Made by a program: the position numbers and the translations under genes
Assembly: GCA_039030075.1 (NCBI GenBank)
Contig: JBCCEW010000005.1
Coordinates: 1 to 64,000, forward strand
Source of the DNA: Myxococcota bacterium
GTDB lineage: Bacteria; Myxococcota_A; UBA9160; SMWR01
Length of the DNA: 64,000 nt
Reading direction: 5' to 3'
The notes under the pieces: model-generated
What the model saw: only the letters and a program-made list of their open reading frames with translations
Databases searched by the model: none
Told to the model about the DNA's origin: nothing
Shown: one piece after another, positions 1-7,853 of the stretch
Position numbering within the stretch: position 1 is the stretch's first letter
How the letters are laid out: each line of letters begins with the position of its first letter

Positions 1-142
1 CAACCGCACGAGGGGCGAGGGGGTACAGGTCGTCTGGGTGGAGTGGTGAGCCGGTGTCCGTTGTGTCGAAGCGCCTCGAAAAAAGTTTGTGGGGATTCGC
101 CGACCCCGTAGCGATTCCGCCGCGGGACACCCTCGGGGAAGC

Positions 143-171
143 CAAAAAACCCCTTCGATACTGGGGCTTTA
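143..171 (-). terminator. Intrinsic terminator of tmk
   Basis: Read on the minus strand, the stop codon region of tmk runs into a GCCCC / GGGG stem with a 9-nt loop, followed at once by a run of six T. This is a classic Rho-independent terminator. It overlaps the tmk stop codon, so transcription should end just after the coding region. The rest of 1-142 shows no convincing gene. Confidence 0.75.
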
Positions 172-801
172 GCGGGTCCCCTGCGCCGCGCTGAGGGCCG
201 CGTCCAGGGCGGCGAGCGCGCGCTCGGTCACGATCTTTTTTCCGCCGCGCGCATCGACCCGATGGACGTACGCGCAGGGCAGGGCGGCGAAGATGGCCGC
301 CGCGCGGGTGAGGAAGCCGGCCTCCTCGAAGGCTGGTTCCGCGGGCCCGGCCCGCCAGCGGGTGCGCTCGAGGCCGACCTCGACGTCCAGCGCGAAGAGC
401 AGGGCGACGTCGGGAACAGGAAACTCACGCTCACTGCGCGCCAGGATCTCCTCCCAGTCGAGACCCCGCGCGCCCTGATAGGCGACCGTCGACAGGTAGT
501 AACGATCGGTCAGCACCCAATGCCCGGCGGCCAGCGCCGGCGCGATCACCTCGCGCACGTGCTCGCGGCGATCGTCGAAGAACCACTGCAGCTCTTCGTC
601 GGGCGCGACGGTCTCGCCCGACTGGGCCATGCGCCGGATGCGGCGCCCGATCGGGCCATCGGTCGGCTCGCGCGTTTCGACGACGTCGATGTCGCGTTCG
701 CGCAGGGCGTTCGCGACGCGCTCGCGCTGGGTCGACTTCCCCGTCCCGTCGACGCCCTCGAAGGCGATGAGTCGACCGCGGTTCACGGCTGAAGCGTCCA
801 C
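169..801 (-). CDS. tmk: Thymidylate kinase
   Basis: Phosphorylates dTMP to dTDP in the cytoplasm, the last specific step of dTTP synthesis. The 210-residue product has the usual length. The P-loop GVDGTGKST lies at residues 16-24, an REPTDG segment follows near residue 44, and the DRYYLST substrate-binding motif is near residue 100. The start is GTG at 801; a second GTG five codons downstream is also possible. An intrinsic terminator follows the stop. The gene is divergent from the secreted beta-propeller gene to its right, and no holB or other usual neighbour lies within the window. I am confident in the family and less so in the exact start. Confidence 0.95.
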   Translation of the reverse strand: MDASAVNRGRLIAFEGVDGTGKSTQRERVANALRERDIDVVETREPTDGPIGRRIRRMAQSGETVAPDEELQWFFDDRREHVREVIAPALAAGHWVLTDRYYLSTVAYQGARGLDWEEILARSEREFPVPDVALLFALDVEVGLERTRWRAGPAEPAFEEAGFLTRAAAIFAALPCAYVHRVDARGGKKIVTERALAALDAALSAAQGTR

Positions 802-1136
802 CCGCGTTCACGTTGCGCGCGCGAGGCAGGTCCGGGTTCGCTTCGAACGCGTTGCAGATTCATGACTTGCGCGGCCGTGGCCCTCCAGACTGAGCGTGGC
901 ACGCCGCTTGCTACTTGAAAAGCCCGTGCCTTCGAGCACGCCCGCCAGCACCCCTCTAACGGGACCGGGGGTCGGCGGGTCCAGGACGTCGGGCGGAGGC
1001 AGGGTGGGTCGCGGGTGAATCAACGGGGTGAGACCCGCGGCCAGCCTCCGCCCGGCTCCTTTTCGATCGGCTGCTCCGATTGAAGCCTGCGGCTCCGCAT
1101 GCCGATACGGGGGTGTCGCGCCCTCGGAGGTTCGCC
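802..1136. other. Intergenic region, tmk / beta-propeller gene
   Basis: This is a 335-base divergent gap. No reading frame here looks coding. It should hold the promoters of both flanking genes, but I could not identify a convincing -35/-10 pair. A short GGACC / GGTCC inverted repeat lies at 962-982. The strong ribosome binding site GGAGG at 1126-1130 belongs to the downstream gene. Confidence 0.5.
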
Positions 1137-2153
1137 ATGTCGGGTCCCGAATCTGCGTATCGCCTGCGCTCTCGGCGCAGACGCTTCCACCGCTGGATCG
1201 TTGCCGCGCTCCTGCTGCTCCCGAGCCTCGCCCGGGCGACGTTGCCGTCGGAGACGAAGGTCTACTGGCTCGAGGCACGCGAGGGGTACATCGAACGCGC
1301 CAACGCGGATGGATCGAACGCCGAGCGGATCGTCTACGACCCGGGCGTGGGGCGCGGGATCTCGATCGACGCGGTCAATCAAGTCCTCTCGTGGCCTTCG
1401 ACCTTCGGCGTGCTGCACAGCGACCTCGACGGACGCGGCGTCACACTGACCCCCATCCCCCAAAACGATTCCACGGGCTGGTTCGTCGTGCACAGCGTCA
1501 CGGACCCGAGCGAAGGCACCGTCTACTTCTCGACCACGGGACTCGACCAGCTCCGCCGCGTCGAGCCGGACGGATCCGGGCTGCAGGAGGTGCTGCCGTA
1601 CTTCTTGACCGGTCCGGGGCCCTGGAGCGTCGACTTCGACCCGGTCGATCGCTGGATCTACTATGCGTTCAACGCGCATCCGATCCAGGGCATCCGGCGG
1701 ATCCGCCCGGACGGCAGCCAGGAGCAGTTCCTGACCCGGGATCCGGACGCGGCCCTTCAAGAGATCGCGCTCGACGTCGTCGACCGACGCGTCTACTGGA
1801 TCGACAACTACCGACCCGCCTTCCTGTTCGGAGAGGTCGACCCGCGGATCATGCGTTCGCGGCTCGACGGCTCGGACGTCGAGACCATTGCGGATGTCGA
1901 CGACGGTCTGATCTTCCCGATCGGCCTCGCCGTCGACCCGATCGACGGTCACGTCTTTTGGAGCGACCGCAGTCGCGGCACGATCACCCGCGCCAACCTC
2001 GACGGGTCGAACCAGGTGGACATCCTGACGGGCCTCGACTTCCCGGTCTCGGTCGCGGTGATGCCGCTGCCCGAGCCGGGGACGCCCGCCCTGCTCGCTA
2101 CCGGCGCGCTGTGGGTGCTATGGCTGGCGCGCCGGCGGAAGCATCGGGGCTAG
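1137..2153 (+). CDS. Secreted YWTD-type beta-propeller protein with PEP-CTERM-like tail
   Basis: The start at 1137 is chosen because GGAGG sits six bases upstream; an in-frame ATG at 1080 has no such site. The 338-residue product begins with an Arg-rich segment and a hydrophobic stretch ending at ALA-like residues, a signal peptide. At least five repeats of the form VYW...-R-x-DGS follow, which resemble LDL-receptor class B (YWTD) propeller blades. The end is PLPEPGTPALL plus a hydrophobic helix and RRRK, a PEP-CTERM-type sorting signal that an exosortase would process. Established family knowledge suggests an exported, possibly surface-bound, binding protein. The ligand is unknown. It is convergent, with a 4-base gap, to the GT2 gene. 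Confidence 0.75.
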   Translation: MSGPESAYRLRSRRRRFHRWIVAALLLLPSLARATLPSETKVYWLEAREGYIERANADGSNAERIVYDPGVGRGISIDAVNQVLSWPSTFGVLHSDLDGRGVTLTPIPQNDSTGWFVVHSVTDPSEGTVYFSTTGLDQLRRVEPDGSGLQEVLPYFLTGPGPWSVDFDPVDRWIYYAFNAHPIQGIRRIRPDGSQEQFLTRDPDAALQEIALDVVDRRVYWIDNYRPAFLFGEVDPRIMRSRLDGSDVETIADVDDGLIFPIGLAVDPIDGHVFWSDRSRGTITRANLDGSNQVDILTGLDFPVSVAVMPLPEPGTPALLATGALWVLWLARRRKHRG

Positions 2154-2157
2154 CGAG

Positions 2158-2994
2158 TCAGCGGGAGTCGTCCGCTTCCGGCTTCTCTTCCTCGTCGAGG
2201 AGCTCGAGGCGGAGGTCGCGGGTTTCGAGGCGGGTGTCCCAGCCAACGCTACCCGCAGCGCGGATCGCGTCGAAGGACGCCGGCGACACCCAGCTGCGAA
2301 CCCGGTAGTCGAGGATCAGCCCGATCATCCGCATCCCCAGCCGGAAGGCGACCCACTTGTTGCCCGTGACCGACGAGGTGCCCACGCGCTTCGTGTAGTT
2401 CACCGGGATCTGGATCATGCGCATCCCCATCAGGATGCTCAGCACCATCATCTCCGGCCCGAAGAACGAGCCCGAGACGGTGAAGAAGGGCTGCAGGCGC
2501 GCCAGCGATTCGCGGCGGATGCAGCGCATGGTGCAGCCGACGTCGGTCAGCGACGTCGTGTTGAACAGAAACTCCATTCCCTTTGCGACGGCGTAGTTCC
2601 CCCACTTGAGGAAGGTGCCCATGTTGGCGCCCTCCCAGATCAGCTCCTTCACCGTGCGGCTGCCGTAGACGACCTCGAAGTCCTCGGCGTAGGCGAGCAG
2701 CTTGCGCACGTCGTGGCCGCGGAAGGTGCCGTCGGGTTCACACACGATCACGAGGTCGCCGCTCGTCTCGCGGAAACCCCGCTGGATCGCTGCGCCGTAG
2801 CCTTGTTCGGGCTCGTGGACCTCGCGGGCCGAGGTGGCCGCGACTTCCTCGCTGGTCCCTGCGGCGGCGTTGTTGTTCACGACGACGATCTCGTCGACGA
2901 CGCCCGTCGCCTCGAACTCGCGGATCGAGGCGCGGATCGAGTCCTTCTCGTTGTAGGTCGGGAGCACCACCGAGACGGTCTGGTCGCGCCACAT
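2158..2994 (-). CDS. Family 2 glycosyltransferase (dolichyl/polyprenyl-phosphate sugar synthase type)
   Basis: A 278-residue GT-A type glycosyltransferase. It opens with VSVVLPTYNEKDSI, has the nucleotide-binding VVVNNNA segment and an EPDG in place of the DxD metal site, and the GYGAAIQRGF stretch typical of DPM1-like enzymes. Such enzymes move a sugar from a nucleotide donor to a polyprenyl phosphate at the membrane. The start at 2994 lies two bases from the stop of the preceding methyltransferase gene; longer frames reading upstream overlap that gene and are unlikely. Together with the methyltransferase and the GT-C protein it forms a tight minus-strand operon, so it may supply lipid-linked sugar to the GT-C enzyme. 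The donor sugar is unknown. Confidence 0.85.
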   Translation of the reverse strand: MWRDQTVSVVLPTYNEKDSIRASIREFEATGVVDEIVVVNNNAAAGTSEEVAATSAREVHEPEQGYGAAIQRGFRETSGDLVIVCEPDGTFRGHDVRKLLAYAEDFEVVYGSRTVKELIWEGANMGTFLKWGNYAVAKGMEFLFNTTSLTDVGCTMRCIRRESLARLQPFFTVSGSFFGPEMMVLSILMGMRMIQIPVNYTKRVGTSSVTGNKWVAFRLGMRMIGLILDYRVRSWVSPASFDAIRAAGSVGWDTRLETRDLRLELLDEEEKPEADDSR

Positions 2995-2996
2995 GG

Positions 2997-3662
2997 CTAG
3001 GCCACCTCCGCCACGACGTAGAGCTGGGCCGCCCAGGGCCGGACGGGGCTGTTCAAGTACGCGCGCACCAGCCACGGCCACTTCGGCGCCCGACTCTGCA
3101 TCGAAAAGGGCAGGAGCCCGGCTTCGAGTCGCGTGACCCGAAAGCCCGCGGCCTCGAGCCAGGGGCCGATGTTGTGGTCGTCGTAGAGGGTCACGTGGGT
3201 GGGGTCGTCGAAGTAGTGATCGGCGCAGCGCCGGTGGTTCGGCTGGATCAATGCGATCCGCCCGCCGGGACGCAGAGCGGAGCGGCAGCCGTCGAGCACC
3301 TCGCGGCCGGCGTCGGCGTCGAGGTGTTCGAAGAAGTTGCTCGCGAAGACGAGATCGGCGGACTGGCCCGGCAGGTCCTCGACGGCGCGTGCATCGGCGA
3401 GGCGCCAATCGACGTCGGGCGCCGCGAAGGCCTGCATCTCCGGGTTCAGGTCGAAGACGAGTTTCTGTTTCGCCGGGTACTGATTGACGAAATCGCAGTA
3501 GCCGGCGCCGAGCTCGAGCAGGGTCTCGACGGATCCCAGGTCGCGCGCCACGTAGCGCACGATCTCGGCCCAGACGGCGCGGCGTTCGGGCAGGAACGGG
3601 TAGGCGCCGGCGTAGGGATTCTCGGTGCCTGCCGTGGCTTCGGCTCGATTCGCTTGCGTCAC
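2997..3662 (-). CDS. SAM-dependent class I methyltransferase
   Basis: The 221-residue product has motif I as ELGAGYCDF near residue 47, followed by VFDLNP, a DLVFASNFFEHL post-I segment and an RPGGRIALIQPNHR stretch, all typical of class I SAM methyltransferases acting on sugars or lipids. The GTG start at 3662 overlaps the TGA of the upstream GT-C gene (GTGA), so translation is probably coupled. The substrate is unknown. The position between a GT2 and a GT-C protein suggests that it modifies a glycan or a glycosylated product. Confidence 0.82.
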   Translation of the reverse strand: MTQANRAEATAGTENPYAGAYPFLPERRAVWAEIVRYVARDLGSVETLLELGAGYCDFVNQYPAKQKLVFDLNPEMQAFAAPDVDWRLADARAVEDLPGQSADLVFASNFFEHLDADAGREVLDGCRSALRPGGRIALIQPNHRRCADHYFDDPTHVTLYDDHNIGPWLEAAGFRVTRLEAGLLPFSMQSRAPKWPWLVRAYLNSPVRPWAAQLYVVAEVA

Positions 3663-5533
3663 GGGTAGTACACCTCGCGCACCGCCTCGATTTCGTCGGC
3701 GAGGAAGGGAAAGCGACCCGACGCGAAGTTCTGCTCGAAGAGCCGTTCGCTCTCGGCGAGATAGCGCGCGTCGTGCTGGGAGAGCCGCACGTAGTCGACG
3801 AAGGCGCCGAGGGACTCGCGCAGGAGGGGCTCGCGCTGCTCGACGGCGACCTGGTGCGAGACGTCGTAGAGATGCTGGGAGAGCAGGATCGCGCTGCTGC
3901 GATCCGGTGCGCGTTCGAAGGCGCGGCGGAAGTGAGCGAGACGCTCTGCAGCGGGCATCCCGATCACGGCGCCGATGCGCCCCTGGAGCGCGAACAGTCG
4001 GGCTTCCTGGAGCTGTTCGGGGACGCGGTAGTTCGTCGGAGCGAGGGCGAGTACGTCGCGGCGGGCCAGGCCGCGCGCCACCTGCTGCGCGGCCTGCCGC
4101 GTCCAGGCACGACGCAGCGCGGAGTCGTCCGACGCTTCGGCCTGTTGGGTGTAGAACTTCGCGAGCGCCTGGATCGCGAAGAGCGACGGTTCGCTGCGAT
4201 GCGCCTCGTAGGTCCAGAGCGCCTGGTTGTCGCGCCAGTGCTGCTGGTGGTGCCAGGACCACGTGGCGTGGACGGAGACGAAGAGCGTGGCCGCTGCCGC
4301 CGCCGCGAAGCGAGCCTGCGGCACACGCTGGGCGGCCTCGCGCAGGAAGACGCCGGCGACGAGCAGCACGCCGGCCGCCGCGAGGTAGAAGTAGCGATCC
4401 GCGCGCCAGAACCCGACGTAGAAGAGCCCGGTGTAGGGCGCCAACAGCACGAAGGGCCAGAGCGCGAAGAAGGCGAGGTCGCGGCGCTTCCAGCAGATCG
4501 CCCCAACCCCCACCAGGACGCTCACGCCCAGCAGGGTGCCGCTGGCGATCTCGGCCGGGGACAGCGGCAACCCGACGTGGGGCCAGCGGTAGTAGACCGA
4601 CAGATCGAAGGGCCAGACCAGGTTCTTCGCATACTCCCAGCCGATCCAGGGAAGGAATGCGAACACGTTCGACAAATGCTCGGCCGACAGCGGCTGCGGC
4701 CCACCCGAGCCGATCACCCCGTATTCGTGGAGCACGCCGCGGTACCAGGCGAAGACGGCGAGCGACAGCAGTGCGTGGGGCGCCACCGCGATCGCCGACT
4801 GCTTCACACGCCTCGCAAACGGGGCCGCGTCACCCTCCCCCTCCTCTTGCTGCGCGCGCACCCCGGGCAGGTCGGCGTGGAAGCAGCGGTGCAGACCGAG
4901 CAGCAGCCACAGCACGATCGCGCTGATCTTCGAGCCGAGGGCGAGCGCGGTGAAGACCAGCCCGAGCGCGTAGGCGATCCAGCGCCGCCGCGGGGTCTCG
5001 GCACCGAGCTCGGCGTGCTGGGCGAGCAGCGCTGCCAGCATGAACGTCGCCGCGAGCAGGTCCTTGCGGCCCATCACCCAGCTGACCGGTTCGACGTGAA
5101 TCGGAAGCGCGGCGAAGGCGGTGGTGACGCCGCCGGCGAGGAGCGTCGACCCGGTGCTGCGGCGCAGGAACACGAAGAGCAGACCCACGACGAGGGCGTT
5201 CCAGGCGACGTTGCCCGCGTGGTAGCCGGCCGGGTTCGTGAAGCCGAAGAGCCGCGCGTCGAGGGCCCAGGTCAAGTCGCGGACCACCAGCGGCTCTTCG
5301 CGCGGGAAGGTCGTGAAGATCGCCTGGACGCTCGAGAGAAAGGACGTCTCGTCGTAGAGCTGGGGGTGCCCGAGGAGGACGCGCGGAGTATCGAAGCTCA
5401 CGAATCCGAAGGACGCCGTCTGGGCATAGAGGCCCACGCTCCCCAGCACCAGGAGGGCGAGGATCACGAAGTCCGTCGCGGGCGTCGCCGCGCGGGACGA
5501 AAAAAGCGTTCGAAACGACATGCTTGGGGCCAC
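3659..5533 (-). CDS. TMTC-like GT-C membrane glycosyltransferase
   Basis: A 624-residue polytopic membrane protein with about ten hydrophobic segments, then a soluble helical tail from roughly residue 420. The segment LPIHVEPVSWVMGRKDLLA near residue 150 resembles the conserved HPxHxEaVaWisGR motif of DUF1736/TMTC-type O-glycosyltransferases, and an acidic DTPR lies in the first external loop as in that family. These enzymes use lipid-linked sugars at the outer face of the membrane. The tail may be TPR-like, but I see no clear repeats. It is the first gene of a three-gene operon with the methyltransferase and GT2. Start at 5533 or the ATG at 5521. Confidence 0.7.
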   Translation of the reverse strand: MAPSMSFRTLFSSRAATPATDFVILALLVLGSVGLYAQTASFGFVSFDTPRVLLGHPQLYDETSFLSSVQAIFTTFPREEPLVVRDLTWALDARLFGFTNPAGYHAGNVAWNALVVGLLFVFLRRSTGSTLLAGGVTTAFAALPIHVEPVSWVMGRKDLLAATFMLAALLAQHAELGAETPRRRWIAYALGLVFTALALGSKISAIVLWLLLGLHRCFHADLPGVRAQQEEGEGDAAPFARRVKQSAIAVAPHALLSLAVFAWYRGVLHEYGVIGSGGPQPLSAEHLSNVFAFLPWIGWEYAKNLVWPFDLSVYYRWPHVGLPLSPAEIASGTLLGVSVLVGVGAICWKRRDLAFFALWPFVLLAPYTGLFYVGFWRADRYFYLAAAGVLLVAGVFLREAAQRVPQARFAAAAAATLFVSVHATWSWHHQQHWRDNQALWTYEAHRSEPSLFAIQALAKFYTQQAEASDDSALRRAWTRQAAQQVARGLARRDVLALAPTNYRVPEQLQEARLFALQGRIGAVIGMPAAERLAHFRRAFERAPDRSSAILLSQHLYDVSHQVAVEQREPLLRESLGAFVDYVRLSQHDARYLAESERLFEQNFASGRFPFLADEIEAVREVYYP

Positions 5534-5609
5534 TTCCGCGCGCGGATGAAGGCCCCTGTGTCATCGGCCGGAATCGGGCCGAACTGAACCGGTCTCGCGC
5601 GAACGGAAA

Positions 5610-5649
5610 CCCTCCGTCCAGAAACATTCCGTCCAGGGGGGACGGAGGG
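5610..5649. repeat. 10-bp inverted repeat in the atpE / GT-C gap
   Basis: CCCTCCGTCC at 5610-5619 pairs perfectly with GGACGGAGGG at 5640-5649. The loop contains a second TCCGTCCAG, so the unit is also partly a direct repeat. It lies upstream of the GT-C operon start and could be a 5' leader structure or an operator. Confidence 0.55.
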
Positions 5650-5708
5650 ACCAGAGGGGCCGAGGAGCCGCAGCGAGCGGCTCGGGGCGACGGGGTGGGG
5701 TCGCCGGG

Positions 5709-5732
5709 GCCGGCCGCCCGAAGGCGGCCGGC
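5709..5732 (-). terminator. GC-rich UUCG-loop hairpin after atpE
   Basis: A perfect 10-bp stem GCCGGCCGCC / GGCGGCCGGC encloses CGAA on the plus strand, which is TTCG on the transcribed (minus) strand: a C(UUCG)G tetraloop of exceptional stability. It starts 16 bases after the atpE stop. There is no T-run, so it may protect the mRNA 3' end or pause polymerase rather than act as a full intrinsic terminator. Confidence 0.6.
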
Positions 5733-5747
5733 GCGAACCAGCAGTCG

Positions 5748-6059
5748 CTAGATCTTGCCCTGGAGCAGGAACGCGATCACGAGGCCGTAGATCGCGATCG
5801 ACTCGATCAGGACCATGCCGAGAATGAAGTTCGTGAACATCGCGCCCGCGGCACCCGGGTTGCGCGCGATGCCGGCGGTCGTGTTGCCGGCGGTGAGGCC
5901 CTGGCCGATCCCGCAGCCGAGACCCGCGAGGCCCACGGCGAGGCCGGCGCCCAGGGCGTAGCCCCAGCTCGAGCCGCCCGAACCATCCTCTGCGAACGCG
6001 GCCATCGGGGCCACGACGAACAGCAGGGTGTAAACCAGAGTCTTTCCGAACTTACGCAT
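5748..6059 (-). CDS. atpE: ATP synthase F0 subunit c
   Basis: Forms the rotating c-ring of the F1F0 ATP synthase. The 103-residue protein is longer than usual because of a signal-peptide-like N-terminus ending near AFA at residue 23. Two transmembrane hairpin helices follow, with the RNPG loop at residues 66-69. The ion-binding carboxylate is Glu86. Gln53, Glu86, Ser87 and Tyr91 occupy the positions that coordinate Na+ in the Ilyobacter/Propionigenium rings, with the exact 33-residue Gln-Glu spacing, so sodium coupling is possible. It is the last gene of atpZ-atpI-atpB-atpE. Confidence 0.96.
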   Translation of the reverse strand: MRKFGKTLVYTLLFVVAPMAAFAEDGSGGSSWGYALGAGLAVGLAGLGCGIGQGLTAGNTTAGIARNPGAAGAMFTNFILGMVLIESIAIYGLVIAFLLQGKI

Positions 6060-6106
6060 TTTTGGGGTCTCTCCTCGGAGTGTTGGGCTACGCGCTGACG
6101 ACTCGC

Positions 6107-6823
6107 TCAGTGCGGTTCGTCGAGCGCCAAGCCGATGTAGATCATGGTCAGCAAGGCAAAGATGAAGGCCTGGAGGAACGAGATGACGAGCCCCAGGCCC
6201 ATGAAGACCGCCGGCACGCCGATCGGGACGAGCGACAGCCAGACTCCGATCACGGTGTGATCGGCGAACATGTTCGCGAGCAGACGCACGGCGAGCGTGG
6301 CGATGCGCGCGATGTCCAGAGGCACTTCCAGCAGGAAGAAGATCGGTGCCAGCAAGCGGAAGTGCACCGTCCGGCCGCCGATCTCCTTCTCGAAGAACGA
6401 GGGCCCGAGGAACTTCACCAGGTACTTCTGCTTGTGCTTGGCGACGCCGATCACCGTGTAGAAGACCCAGGCGATGATGGCCCAGGCCCAGGTGGTGTTG
6501 GCGTCACTGGTGGAACCGTCCAGGCCCGGGATCAGGCCCATCAGGTTCGAGACCAGGATGAAGAAGAACATGGTGCCGACGAGCGGGAAGTACTTCCGCC
6601 ACTCGGGACCCATCCGGTCCTTCGCCATGCCGGCCAACCACTCGACGAGCACCTCGAGCAGGTTGCGGATGCTGAAGCCTTCGTCGGGCAGGACGCCACC
6701 GTCGGGCGTCGCCAGCTTGCTGCGCACCAGCATGCCGCCGAAGAGGAGCACGAGCCCCGCCACCAGCGCCGCCTGGAAGACCCAGGAGAAAGAGATCAGA
6801 CCTTCGAGTTCTCGGAAGAGCAT
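6107..6823 (-). CDS. atpB: ATP synthase F0 subunit a
   Basis: Membrane stator subunit that carries the ion half-channels facing the c-ring. The 238-residue protein has five or six hydrophobic helices. The essential arginine is Arg180 in LAVRLLANMFADH, the signature segment of the family, and the last helix contains a conserved Gln (FLQAFIFALL). The start at 6823 lies inside the 3' end of atpI, which overlaps it by 28 bases, so the two are translationally linked. It stands apart from the F1 operon, which begins near 23.8 kb; this split is common in Deltaproteobacteria. Confidence 0.96.
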   Translation of the reverse strand: MLFRELEGLISFSWVFQAALVAGLVLLFGGMLVRSKLATPDGGVLPDEGFSIRNLLEVLVEWLAGMAKDRMGPEWRKYFPLVGTMFFFILVSNLMGLIPGLDGSTSDANTTWAWAIIAWVFYTVIGVAKHKQKYLVKFLGPSFFEKEIGGRTVHFRLLAPIFFLLEVPLDIARIATLAVRLLANMFADHTVIGVWLSLVPIGVPAVFMGLGLVISFLQAFIFALLTMIYIGLALDEPH

Positions 6824-7278
6824 GCTTCCTCCTCGTCCGCGGCTTCACGCTCGCGGGCGAGCCAGGGGTTCCAGTCGTCCCAAGCCGGATCCTCGGGATC
6901 GAGTGCCGGCGCGTTCGGATCGACGGCCGGCCGGTTCCGCCACGCCACCCACACGGTGACGGGCATGATGAGAGACAGGCCCAGCAAGAGCCCGATCGGG
7001 TCGGCGCCGAGCCAGAGCCCACCGCCGATGCCGATGATCAGGAGTCCGAAGCGCAGCCCGTAGAGGCCGGTCCAGCTGCCGCCGGTGCGGATCTGGCCGA
7101 AGAAGAGCAGCTGGGTCTGCTGGTGCAGGCCGCGGAAATTGATCGCTTCGAGCAGCGCGCCCCATCCCAGGCTAAGCGCGAACACCGGCGACACCAGCCA
7201 CCACGACGCCGCCACCGCGCCGGCAGACAGCGTGATGTTGAGGCGCTCGACAGGCTGGATGAGAGCGGGTTGGTTCAT
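6796..7278 (-). CDS. atpI: ATP synthase subunit I-like membrane protein
   Basis: The 160-residue product has about four hydrophobic helices and an acidic, Trp-rich C-terminal tail (DPAWDDWNPW). Its size, topology and position directly before atpB match the ATP synthase protein I / small accessory subunits thought to help c-ring assembly. The ATG at 7278 is preferred over the GTG-type start 29 codons upstream, which would place the start back near atpZ. It overlaps atpB by 28 bases. Sequence conservation in this family is low, so the call rests mainly on context. Confidence 0.7.
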   Translation of the reverse strand: MNQPALIQPVERLNITLSAGAVAASWWLVSPVFALSLGWGALLEAINFRGLHQQTQLLFFGQIRTGGSWTGLYGLRFGLLIIGIGGGLWLGADPIGLLLGLSLIMPVTVWVAWRNRPAVDPNAPALDPEDPAWDDWNPWLAREREAADEEEACSSENSKV

Positions 7279-7321
7279 CGTCAAGGCGTGGGGCAGGGGT
7301 TCGGAGGGCGGTGCTCGAGGC

Positions 7322-7642
7322 TCAGTCCGCGCGGTCGTTCGTCGATCCCGAGTCCGCGCTTCCACCGGAAGCCTCGGACTCGGAGATTTCCTGGAGTTGA
7401 TTCCCCAGGCGCAGCAAGCGCAAGACGAACGAGCCGAAGCCGATGGCGGTGCCGATCAAAAGACCGACCGGAGAACTGTCGAACCGCGTATCTGCCCAGT
7501 ACCCCACCCCGGCGGCGATCAAGATCGCCACGACCGCCTCGAACGCGCCTTGGTAGGCAGCTCCCTGGCGTCGCGCCTCGATTTGGCGCGCCGTGGGATC
7601 CTCGTTCGCAGGATCATTGGGGTTGGGGTTCGAGCTGGTCAC
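7322..7642 (-). CDS. atpZ: AtpZ/AtpI-type F0F1 ATPase accessory protein
   Basis: A 106-residue protein with a hydrophilic N-terminus rich in Asn and Pro, then two transmembrane helices joined by the GYWADTRFDSSP segment, which matches the AtpZ (putative Ca2+/Mg2+ transporter) family pattern GxxLDxxf...p. AtpZ and AtpI together have been implicated in Mg2+ or Ca2+ supply and complex assembly in other bacteria. It is the first gene of the four-gene F0 operon. The gap to hemL at its left end in transcription order (7643-7853) should contain the promoter, which I could not resolve. Confidence 0.75.
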   Translation of the reverse strand: MTSSNPNPNDPANEDPTARQIEARRQGAAYQGAFEAVVAILIAAGVGYWADTRFDSSPVGLLIGTAIGFGSFVLRLLRLGNQLQEISESEASGGSADSGSTNDRAD

Positions 7643-7853
7643 GCCGGCTCGCGCACCCTCGACTTCGCGCTGGATGGGTTTTCGAGAACCACGGGTTCGG
7701 GTCCTCCAGATTCCAACGCCAGCGCCAGTCCGGACGCCCCGTGTCGGGGGACTCGCGACGAGTCACACCAGGTGGGGGCGGTCCGCGGGAGCGGAGGATC
7801 GGTGGGCACCGAGCCCGAAACGCCGCGGATGCTAGCCGAGGCCCCCTCGGGCC

